Assembly: GCA_900548515.1 (NCBI GenBank)
Contig: URKU01000106.1
Span: 1-6,352 of the forward strand
Direction of reading: 5' to 3'
Length of the DNA stretch: 6,352 bases
Source of the DNA: an uncultured Collinsella sp.
Lineage (GTDB): Bacteria > Actinomycetota > Coriobacteriia > Coriobacteriales > Coriobacteriaceae
In this document: positions 1 through 6,352 of the stretch, one piece after another
Layout: each line of letters starts with the position of its first letter
How positions within the stretch are numbered: the first letter of the stretch is position 1
Translations under genes and position numbers: made by a program
Notes under the pieces: generated by a model
Told to the model about the DNA's origin: nothing
Database searches by the model: none
Seen by the model: the letters and a program-made list of their open reading frames with translations, nothing else

Positions 1-1094
<1,094 letters not shown>

Positions 1095-1116
1095 TCGGGA
1101 CTATTTGGTTATTGCG

Positions 1117-1160
1117 ATATACCCCTTTGCAGCCCGGACGGGCGGCCGAGGGGTATATTT
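1117..1160 (+). terminator. Strong hairpin between purA and purD, possible terminator or attenuator
   Basis: Bases 1117-1126 (ATATACCCCT) pair perfectly with 1149-1158 (AGGGGTATAT), a 10-bp stem. Inside it, GCCC (1132-1135) can pair with GGGC (1140-1143), giving a two-tier hairpin. It starts 22 bases after the purA stop and ends 54 bases before the purD start. Only a short T run follows (1158-1160, then GCTT), so it is a weak candidate for an intrinsic terminator. It may instead attenuate read-through or stabilise the purA 3' end. No convincing -35/-10 pair for a separate purD promoter was found: TATATT at 1154-1159 resembles a -10 box but has no matching -35. Confidence 0.45.
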
Positions 1161-1200
1161 GCTTGCAAAGGGCTCGCGCGGAGCGGGCCGTTCATCCATA

Positions 1201-1207
1201 GAGGAGG
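1201..1207 (+). promoter_or_regulatory. Ribosome binding site fixing the purD TTG start
   Basis: GAGGAGG lies 5 bases upstream of TTG 1213. It is a near-perfect Shine-Dalgarno match. It decides the start because the open frame continues upstream to 1045, inside purA, with no comparable site there. Confidence 0.85.
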
Positions 1208-1212
1208 CACCC

Positions 1213-2517
1213 TTGAAGGCGGACACTCAAACCATCGACATCCTGTTGTTGGGCAGCGGCGGCCGTGAGCATGCTTTGGCAGCCAAGCTCGCAGCATCAC
1301 CGCGCGCCGGCAAGCTCTACATTGCGCCGGGCAACGGCGGCACCGCGAGCTGCGGCGAGAACGTTGTTCTCGACGACTGCGATCCTGCGGCCGTGGCGGC
1401 GTTTGCGCAGAGCCACGGATGCGGACTTGTGGTAATTGGCCCCGAGGCTCCGCTCGTGGCGGGCGTGGCCGACGCCGTGCGCGCGGCGGGTATTCCCTGC
1501 TTTGGCCCGGGTGCCGAGGGCGCCCAGATGGAGGGCTCCAAGCTGTTCTCCAAGCAGCTCATGGAGCGCGCCGGTATCCCGACGGCGGCCTACGGCTCGT
1601 TTACCGACGAGGCTTCGGCTCTTGCCTACGTGCGCGAGCAGGGCGCCCCGCTGGTCGTCAAGGCCGACGGCCTTGCCGCGGGCAAGGGCGTTATCGTGGC
1701 GACTGAACTTGAGCAGGCCGAGGAGGCCGTGCGTGAGTGTTTTGGCGGCACCTTTGGCGATGCCGGCAACACCGTGGTTATCGAGGAGATGCTCGTTGGC
1801 CCCGAGTGCTCGCTGCTGGCCTTTACCGACGGCAAGACCGTTCGCCCCATGGCCACCTCGCAGGACCACAAGCGCGCGCTCGAGGGCGACAAGGGCCCCA
1901 ACACCGGTGGCATGGGCGTCTACAGCCCGGTGCCCATCGTGACTGACGAGGAGCACGCCACGATGGTGAAGGTCATGGAGCAGACCGTGGCCGAGCTCGC
2001 TGTCGAGGGTATCGACTACCGCGGCTGCCTGTACGGCGGCTTTATGCTCACGCCTGCCGGCCCCAAGGTGCTGGAGTTCAATGCCCGCTTTGGCGACCCC
2101 GAGACGCAGGTCGTGCTGCCGCGCCTTAAGAACGACTTGGTCGAGGTCATGCTGGCTTGTGCCAACTGCGAGCTCGATCAGATTGAGCTCGACTGGCGTG
2201 ACGAGTGGGCCGTGGCCGTTGTCCTGACGAGCGCGGGCTATCCCGGCAGCTACGAGAAGGGCAAGGTCATCACCGGTATCGCCGATGCCGAGGCCATGGA
2301 GAACGTGACCGTGTACCACGCGGGCACCGCCGTGGTGGACGGCCAGCTCGTGACCAATGGTGGCCGCGTGCTTGCCGTGACCGCTCTGGGCGACACGTTC
2401 GAGAACGCTCGCAACCTTGCCTACGAGGCCTGCGAGAAGATTGATTTTGAGGGCAAGACCCTGCGTCACGACATCGGCCTGCGCGCGCTGCGCGGCCGCG
2501 ACGCCTGGGATGCCTAA
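1213..2517 (+). CDS. purD: Phosphoribosylamine-glycine ligase (GAR synthetase)
   Basis: PurD joins 5-phosphoribosylamine and glycine with ATP to form glycinamide ribonucleotide, the second step of de novo purine synthesis. The 434-residue product has normal family length. From the TTG start, the N-terminal domain carries GSGGREHAL (14-22), PGNGG (39-43) and VIGPEAPLVAG (74-84). EGSKLFSKQLM (107-117) leads into the ATP-grasp domain, with the glycine-rich loop ADGLAAGKGV (151-160), the conserved SQDHKRALEGDKGPNTGGMG (216-235) and the metal-binding VLEFNARFGDPETQ (286-299). The C-terminal domain has the usual GYPGSYEKG (342-350) and the GGRVLAVT segment (383-390). TTG was chosen for its strong ribosome binding site and because family homology begins about 8 residues later; the ORF upstream reads through purA. 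The Nudix gene follows 21 bases after the stop, so the two are probably cotranscribed. No damage is visible. Confidence 0.98.
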   Translation: MKADTQTIDILLLGSGGREHALAAKLAASPRAGKLYIAPGNGGTASCGENVVLDDCDPAAVAAFAQSHGCGLVVIGPEAPLVAGVADAVRAAGIPCFGPGAEGAQMEGSKLFSKQLMERAGIPTAAYGSFTDEASALAYVREQGAPLVVKADGLAAGKGVIVATELEQAEEAVRECFGGTFGDAGNTVVIEEMLVGPECSLLAFTDGKTVRPMATSQDHKRALEGDKGPNTGGMGVYSPVPIVTDEEHATMVKVMEQTVAELAVEGIDYRGCLYGGFMLTPAGPKVLEFNARFGDPETQVVLPRLKNDLVEVMLACANCELDQIELDWRDEWAVAVVLTSAGYPGSYEKGKVITGIADAEAMENVTVYHAGTAVVDGQLVTNGGRVLAVTALGDTFENARNLAYEACEKIDFEGKTLRHDIGLRALRGRDAWDA

Positions 2518-2538
2518 AATCCGAGAGGAATGAGACGG

Positions 2539-3234
2539 ATGGACGAGAAGAACGAAGAGCTCGTGGACGCGCAGATCGTCGAAGAGGACAGCCGCATGTA
2601 TGGGCACGCCGAGGGCGAGCCTGGTGGCGAGGTCGCTGACGAGCCGGCACTGGTGCTGGGCGACGACGACCCGCACGATGCCGAGCTGCACGAGAAGATT
2701 CTTTCGGAGGAGTGCGCCTGGAAGGGCAAGATTCTCGACGTCCACCGTCTTGAGGTTGAGCTGCCCAACGGTCACCGCAGCGCCCGCGATATCGTTCGCC
2801 ATCCGGGTGCGGCGGCCGTTGTGGCACTGACCGAGAGCGGCAAGATCGTACTGGTGCGTCAGTACCGCACCGCCATCGACCGCGTGACGGTCGAGATTCC
2901 CGCCGGCAAGCTCGATCCAGGCGAGGACCCGCTCGATTGCGCCAAGCGCGAACTGCATGAGGAGACCGGCTTTAGGGCTGGTCGTATTCGCTTTTTGACG
3001 TCGATTGTCACGTCCTGCGGTTTTTGCGATGAGATCATCCACATCTACTTGGCTACCAAGCTCGAGTTTGATGCGCCCAACCCCGATGATGACGAGTTTG
3101 TCAACGTGGACCTGGTGCCGCTGCACGAGCTGATCGACGCCGTGCTCGACGGCAAGATCGAAGATGCCAAGACCGTCGTGGGCGCCTTGGCCTGCGATAG
3201 CATCGCGCATCGCCTTGGGGGCGCGGAGCTCTAG
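2539..3234 (+). CDS. Nudix hydrolase, ADP-ribose pyrophosphatase (NudF-like)
   Basis: The likely reaction is hydrolysis of ADP-ribose to AMP and ribose 5-phosphate in the cytosol. From ATG 2539 the protein has 231 residues. A complete Nudix box GX5EX7REUXEEXGU spans 123-145 (GKLDPGE, then REL, HEETGF). LVRQYR (105-110), VEIPAGK (118-124) and the downstream GFCDE (161-165) followed by IHIYLATK (167-174) are typical of the ADP-ribose pyrophosphatase subfamily. Unusual is an acidic N-terminus: 21 Asp/Glu against 3 Lys/Arg in residues 1-58, probably disordered in part. Start choice is uncertain. ATG 2530 lies only 1 base after the GAGAGG and is unlikely. ATG 2539 has GAGAGG about 10 bases upstream. 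ATG 2596 (212 residues) has GAGGA 7 bases upstream and is a real alternative. The gene follows purD by 21 bases; the exact substrate is inferred from family. Confidence 0.9.
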   Translation: MDEKNEELVDAQIVEEDSRMYGHAEGEPGGEVADEPALVLGDDDPHDAELHEKILSEECAWKGKILDVHRLEVELPNGHRSARDIVRHPGAAAVVALTESGKIVLVRQYRTAIDRVTVEIPAGKLDPGEDPLDCAKRELHEETGFRAGRIRFLTSIVTSCGFCDEIIHIYLATKLEFDAPNPDDDEFVNVDLVPLHELIDAVLDGKIEDAKTVVGALACDSIAHRLGGAEL

Positions 3235-3262
3235 GTTACGCGGTTTTACCAAACCGCGTAAC
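3235..3262. repeat. Perfect 12-bp inverted repeat (hairpin) abutting the Nudix stop
   Basis: GTTACGCGGTTT (3235-3246) is followed by a 4-base loop TACC and its exact reverse complement AAACCGCGTAAC (3251-3262). The stem begins on the base after the TAG stop. No T run follows (next bases GAGTCGACG), and on the opposite strand the stem is followed by CTAGAG, so it is not a classical Rho-independent terminator in either direction. It may block 3'-5' decay of the purA-purD-Nudix transcript, help Rho-dependent termination, or belong to the repeat-like element starting 13 bases later. Confidence 0.7.
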
Positions 3263-3275
3263 GAGTCGACGCTGC

Positions 3276-3373
3276 AAACGCCCCTAAGCGGCAATCTGCC
3301 TTTCAATCGTCGCTCGCGTACCGAAGTACGCGTCGCTCCTCTTTCAAGGCACCTTGCTCGCTTAGGGACGTTT
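3276..3373. repeat. ~98-base imperfect palindromic intergenic element
   Basis: The outer arms AAACGCCCCTAAGCG (3276-3290) and CGCTTAGGGACGTTT (3359-3373) pair at 14 of 15 positions. Inside, GCAA (3291-3294) pairs with TTGC (3354-3357), TGCCTT (3297-3302) with AAGGCA (3346-3351), and the tip CGCGTAC (3315-3321) with GTACGCG (3326-3332) around a 4-base loop, about 31 pairs in all. Overlaid on this are direct repeats in mirrored order: CTTTCAA (3300-3306, 3341-3347) flanking CGTCGCTC (3308-3315, 3331-3338). Read on the minus strand the tip loop becomes C(UUCG)G, an exceptionally stable RNA tetraloop, hinting that the minus strand may be the structured one. No start or ribosome binding site suggests coding. 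It could be a dispersed palindromic repeat, a small non-autonomous mobile element, or a structured RNA; none can be proved from one copy. Confidence 0.7.
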
Positions 3374-3433
3374 TCGCTGACGCTGCCAGAACATCGGCGT
3401 TATGTTTGTTGGGACGCTTTGTTTTCAGCCCGA

Positions 3434-3446
3434 CCGGTTCAACCGG
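3434..3446. promoter_or_regulatory. Small palindrome upstream of the ABC transporter, possible operator
   Basis: CCGGTTCAACCGG is a perfect 13-base palindrome around a central C, ending 35 bases before the ATG of the transporter gene. Its position would suit a repressor site or a leader hairpin. A weak promoter candidate lies upstream: CTGACG (3377-3382), 18 bases, then TATGTT (3401-3406), matching consensus at 4 of 6 in each box. It would start transcription near 3413, placing the palindrome in the 5' leader. Short palindromes with this GC content also arise by chance. Confidence 0.25.
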
Positions 3447-3481
3447 ATTTCTCACGCTATTTATTTCTCTCCGAGGACTGC

Positions 3482-5254
3482 ATGTTTAGAAGGTTTTTGT
3501 CTTATTACAAGCCCCAGATGGGGCTTTTTGTTGCCGATACTGTTTGTGCCCTGGTGCTTGCCGCCATTGACTTGGCGTTTCCCATTATCCTGCGCAATCT
3601 GACCGGCGGGCTCTTTACCCAGGGTCAGGCTGCTATTATGCAGGCGCTCGGTATGATCGCGGTTGGCCTGGTGCTGATGTATGCCATCCGTTGCGCCTGC
3701 CGCTACTTTGTGAGTTACTGGGGCCACGTGATGGGCGCGCGCATGGAGTCCAAGATGCGCGAGGACCTGTTCGATCAGTACGAGCGCTTTAGCTTTGCGT
3801 ATTTCGATCGCAACAGCTCGGGTGACATGATGAGCCGCGTGGTCAACGACCTGTTCGATATCTGTGAGGCAGCGCATCACGTACCCGAGTGGATAATCAT
3901 CTGCGGTATCGAGATCGTCGGCTCGTTTGTGATCCTCTTTACCATCGCTCCGGTGCTGGCGCTTGCCATGGCCGTGGTGACGGCGGTGTTTGCGGTCATT
4001 ATGTTTTGGCAGAACATGCGCATGCGCGAGGTCTTCAGCGACAATCGCAAAAAGATCAGCGGTATTAATGCTCAACTGCAGGATTCGCTGGCCGGCATGC
4101 GCGTGGTCAAGAGTTTTGCGAACGAGGAAGCTGAGCGCTCCAAGTTCCGCGTCTCTAATGACCGCTATCTTTCGTCCAAGGAGAATATGTATCACGCCAT
4201 GGGCGTCTACACTGCGACGTATGGCCTGCTCTCGGGTGTGCTGTACGTGATCGTGGTGCTGCTGGGTGGTTGGCTGGTGGCGCAAGGCCAACTGCAGCCG
4301 GTCGATATGGCGACCTTTGCGCTCTACATTTCGCTGTTCTGCACCCCGCTCGAGACGCTTGTGAACTCGGCTGAGACGTATCAGAAAGCCATCGCCGGCT
4401 TTAAGCGTATGGACGAGGTACTTTCGACCGCCCCGGATATCCAGGACAAGCCGGATGCCGCGGACCTGCAGGTGACGGCTGGCGCGGTTGAATATCGCGA
4501 TGTGTGCTTTAGCTACGAGGATGTTGAGTTGGGCGAGGGCAGTGCCGACGGACGCCCTGTTATCGATCATATGGATCTGTCCATCAAGCCCGGACAGACC
4601 ATTGCCCTGGTTGGCCCCTCGGGCGGTGGCAAGTCCACAACGTGTTCGCTGCTGCCGCGCTTTTATGACGTGGCTGCTGGATCCGTCAGCATCGATGGCC
4701 AAGACGTGCGCGACGTGACGCAACAGAGTCTGCGCCGCGCCATTGGCCTGGTGCAGCAGGATGTCTATCTGTTTGACGGTACGATTGGCGAGAACATCGC
4801 CTACGGCAAGCCGGGTGCTACGGCAGAAGAGATCGCCGAGGCGGCCCGCCGCGCCAATATCGATACCTTTATCGAATCGCTTCCGCAGGGCTACGACACG
4901 GTCGTGGGCGAGCGCGGCAGCCGTCTTTCGGGCGGTCAGAAGCAGCGCGTAGCCATTGCACGCGTGTTTCTCAAGAACCCCAAGATTCTGATCCTGGACG
5001 AGGCGACGAGCGCCTTGGATAACGAGAGCGAGGAGGCGGTGCAGGAGTCGCTCGAGCGCCTGGCGCGCGGTCGCACCACGATCATCATCGCCCACCGTCT
5101 CTCGACCATTAAGCATGCCGACGAGATTGCGACCGTCGAGCATGGTCGCGTTGTGGAACGTGGTACGCATGAGCAGCTTCTCGCCCGTGGTGGCACCTAT
5201 GCCCGTTACTATCGAATGCAGTTCGAAGGTGCGCGTGCGCACGAGCTCGACTGA
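3482..5254 (+). CDS. ABC transporter half-molecule, fused permease and ATPase (MsbA/MdlB-like exporter)
   Basis: The protein is a membrane-embedded ATP-driven exporter subunit of 590 residues, the usual size for a half-transporter with N-terminal membrane domain and C-terminal ATPase; as a lone gene it probably works as a homodimer. Hydrophobic segments lie at about 14-37, 54-75, 137-156, 158-175, 247-267 and 276-290. The coupling-region sequence FAYFDRNSSGDMMSRVVND (105-123) and NAQLQDSLAGMRVVKSFANE (196-215) are typical of type IV ABC exporters. The ATPase has aromatic A-loop Tyr345, Walker A GPSGGGKST (378-386), Q-loop (425-427), signature LSGGQ (482-486), Walker B ILILDEATS (502-510) with Glu507, and H-loop His538, all intact. 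The stretch between A-loop and the next strand (346-359) is slightly long. ATG 3482 has GAGGA 4 bases upstream and begins where family homology begins, although the frame is open back to 3164. Substrate is unknown; drugs, lipids or peptides are all possible. Confidence 0.95.
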   Translation: MFRRFLSYYKPQMGLFVADTVCALVLAAIDLAFPIILRNLTGGLFTQGQAAIMQALGMIAVGLVLMYAIRCACRYFVSYWGHVMGARMESKMREDLFDQYERFSFAYFDRNSSGDMMSRVVNDLFDICEAAHHVPEWIIICGIEIVGSFVILFTIAPVLALAMAVVTAVFAVIMFWQNMRMREVFSDNRKKISGINAQLQDSLAGMRVVKSFANEEAERSKFRVSNDRYLSSKENMYHAMGVYTATYGLLSGVLYVIVVLLGGWLVAQGQLQPVDMATFALYISLFCTPLETLVNSAETYQKAIAGFKRMDEVLSTAPDIQDKPDAADLQVTAGAVEYRDVCFSYEDVELGEGSADGRPVIDHMDLSIKPGQTIALVGPSGGGKSTTCSLLPRFYDVAAGSVSIDGQDVRDVTQQSLRRAIGLVQQDVYLFDGTIGENIAYGKPGATAEEIAEAARRANIDTFIESLPQGYDTVVGERGSRLSGGQKQRVAIARVFLKNPKILILDEATSALDNESEEAVQESLERLARGRTTIIIAHRLSTIKHADEIATVEHGRVVERGTHEQLLARGGTYARYYRMQFEGARAHELD

Positions 5255-5273
5255 TTGATATGACAGGAAGTAT

Positions 5274-6233
5274 ATGGCTGAGAAGAACCCTTTGACTCCG
5301 GAAGAAGTGACGGAGTTATTCTCCGAGATCGACGCATCCGGCGTTTTGGATCCGACGCTTGCCAAAAAGCGCACCGAGCGCATGCGCGAAAAAGAGGCTG
5401 CGGCCAAGCGCGGCGACAAGGCGGCGCTGGCGCAGCTTCGCAGCGAAGATCGCGCAAGCCAGACAAAGCAGATCGACCCGCTGTCCGAGGACGACCCTTC
5501 GGGCTCGCAGGTGAGCCATACCATTACGAAGACCGCCATGGCCGTAGTTATCGGCATTCTGGTGTTAATCGTGGGCATGCAGATCGGCTACGGCGTGATG
5601 CGCCGTCTGAATACCGCCAACCTGTCCGAGAGCGTTTCGGTGGATACTGTTTCCACGGCACTGAAGGGCGGCCTTGAGTGGGGTAACGGCTTTACGCAGT
5701 TCCCGCTCGACTTTAGCGTCGACGAGGCGGACGAGCGCACGGGTACGGTCGAGGTGACGGTGTTGGACACGTCGTCTGCCAACGAGCTCGAGCTGCTGTC
5801 CAACGGGCAGATTCAGGCTGCGGCACTTGCGACCAACGCGTTGCTCAACGATAAGATTGACCGCGTGGTGTACAACGTGCACGCCTATATCGATGAGGAC
5901 AGCAATATCCAGCATGATTCCTTCTTTGGCATGTTTCCCGCGCGGGGTCATCAGAGTGCCATTTTGACGTTCGTGTGGACCAAGAGCTCTTCGACCGCCA
6001 CGAACATCGACTGGAAGATGCATATCGTGAGCATGGACGACACGATTGCCGAGCGCATTCAAAAGCAGGTGAACTCGGTGTCGTCACTGATTGAGGACCC
6101 GTCGGTGAGCCAGACCAAGATTGACGAGGAAAAGGCCGAACGTGATCTGGAGCATCGTCTGCATGGCCGCGAGATCTTCCGCGGTGGCAAGCCCGATCGC
6201 ACGCCGTCCGATCTGCTGGAGCAGGATAAATAA
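5274..6233 (+). CDS. Single-pass membrane protein of unknown function, next to the ABC transporter
   Basis: I do not recognise a family for this 319-residue protein. Residues 1-86 are hydrophilic and charged, with a Lys/Arg-rich helix-like stretch at 31-46. A single hydrophobic segment follows at about 87-108 (AMAVVIGILVLIVGMQIGYG). The remaining ~210 residues are polar, mixed strand and helix in character, and end in a charged tail (about 283-319). The basic N-terminal side argues for N-inside topology with the large C-terminal part outside. There is no signal peptidase site, lipobox or LPXTG sorting signal. The ATG has AGGAAG just upstream and lies 19 bases after the transporter stop, so both genes are probably one transcript ending at the terminator at 6240. 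This suggests, without proof, a role linked to the transporter, for example as an accessory or sensing subunit. Codon use matches the neighbours. Confidence 0.85.
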   Translation: MAEKNPLTPEEVTELFSEIDASGVLDPTLAKKRTERMREKEAAAKRGDKAALAQLRSEDRASQTKQIDPLSEDDPSGSQVSHTITKTAMAVVIGILVLIVGMQIGYGVMRRLNTANLSESVSVDTVSTALKGGLEWGNGFTQFPLDFSVDEADERTGTVEVTVLDTSSANELELLSNGQIQAAALATNALLNDKIDRVVYNVHAYIDEDSNIQHDSFFGMFPARGHQSAILTFVWTKSSSTATNIDWKMHIVSMDDTIAERIQKQVNSVSSLIEDPSVSQTKIDEEKAERDLEHRLHGREIFRGGKPDRTPSDLLEQDK

Positions 6234-6239
6234 GACGCC

Positions 6240-6280
6240 ATCATCCCGCGTGAGCCAAGTGCCCGCGCGGGATGATTTTT
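6240..6280 (+). terminator. Rho-independent terminator after the transporter operon
   Basis: ATCATCCCGCG (6240-6250) pairs perfectly with CGCGGGATGAT (6266-6276), an 11-bp GC-rich stem with a 15-base loop, followed by a run of five T (6276-6280). It starts 6 bases after the stop codon of the membrane-protein gene and is the best-formed terminator in the window. Confidence 0.9.
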
Positions 6281-6352
6281 CTGGGACGGGGATTAAATAA
6301 GGCTCTGTTAGACCAGGATTGACATGCCGACCTGCCGGCTAACTCGCCGTCT
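6281..6352. other. Non-coding tail at the window edge
   Basis: No start codon with a ribosome binding site is seen. A perfect TTGACA (6319-6324) is present, but no fitting -10 box lies 16-18 bases downstream. GTTAG (6307-6311) and CAGG (6314-6317) can pair with CTAAC (6339-6343) and CCTG (6331-6334), a possible interrupted hairpin that may belong to the leader of a gene beyond the window. Confidence 0.4.

Noticed and set aside
1297..3306. 669-codon open frame on the minus strand opposite purD and the Nudix gene
   Set aside because: It is a shadow of GC-rich third positions in genuine + strand genes. The translation is rich in His, Arg, Ala and Leu without any recognisable domain, and purD and the Nudix gene carry intact family motifs.
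3276..3373. CRISPR array or insertion sequence
   Set aside because: There are only two copies of each short repeat, in mirrored order, with no regular spacers. No transposase or target-site duplication is seen.
3164..3481. Possible 106-residue N-terminal extension of the transporter
   Set aside because: The sequence does not resemble a protein domain, spans non-coding palindromes, and ATG 3482 has its own ribosome binding site at the point where family homology begins.
3461..5578. 705-codon open frame on the minus strand opposite the ABC transporter
   Set aside because: It has the same codon-bias artefact. It covers an intact transporter gene and shows no motif, and its predicted start lies inside the membrane-protein gene.
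6319..6345. Promoter built on the perfect TTGACA near the right edge
   Set aside because: No acceptable -10 hexamer occurs at 16-18 bases; the nearest, TAACTC at 6340, has a 15-base spacer and poor match, and no downstream gene is visible.

Overview
The window is a GC-rich, densely packed bacterial segment with every supported gene on the + strand. Strong GC preference at third codon positions, a TTG start, GAGG-type ribosome binding sites and the gene mix suggest a high-GC Gram-positive, most likely a Coriobacteriia member such as Collinsella. That placement rests on general impression; no marker gene proves it.

Layout. Positions 1-1094 hold the 3' five-sixths of purA (adenylosuccinate synthase). 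A 118-base gap with a strong hairpin follows. purD (GAR synthetase) runs from a TTG start at 1213 to 2517. A Nudix hydrolase of the ADP-ribose pyrophosphatase type lies 21 bases further on (2539-3234). Positions 3235-3481 are non-coding and unusually structured: a perfect 12-bp hairpin directly after the Nudix stop, a ~98-base imperfect palindrome, and a small CCGG-based palindrome. A complete ABC half-transporter (3482-5254) and a single-pass membrane protein of unknown function (5274-6233) form a second tight unit, closed by a clear Rho-independent terminator (6240-6280). The last 72 bases hold no gene.

How the genes fit together. PurD makes glycinamide ribonucleotide early in de novo purine synthesis and PurA commits IMP to AMP. 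The Nudix enzyme probably cleaves ADP-ribose to AMP and ribose 5-phosphate, which could feed back into nucleotide synthesis, so the first three genes form a plausible nucleotide block. The transporter and the membrane protein look like a separate export unit whose substrate cannot be read from sequence.

I see no CRISPR array, tRNA, rRNA, transposase, phage gene or defence system. The enzymes are ordinary. The parts most worth a second look are the palindromic element at 3276-3373 and the uncharacterised membrane protein beside the transporter.
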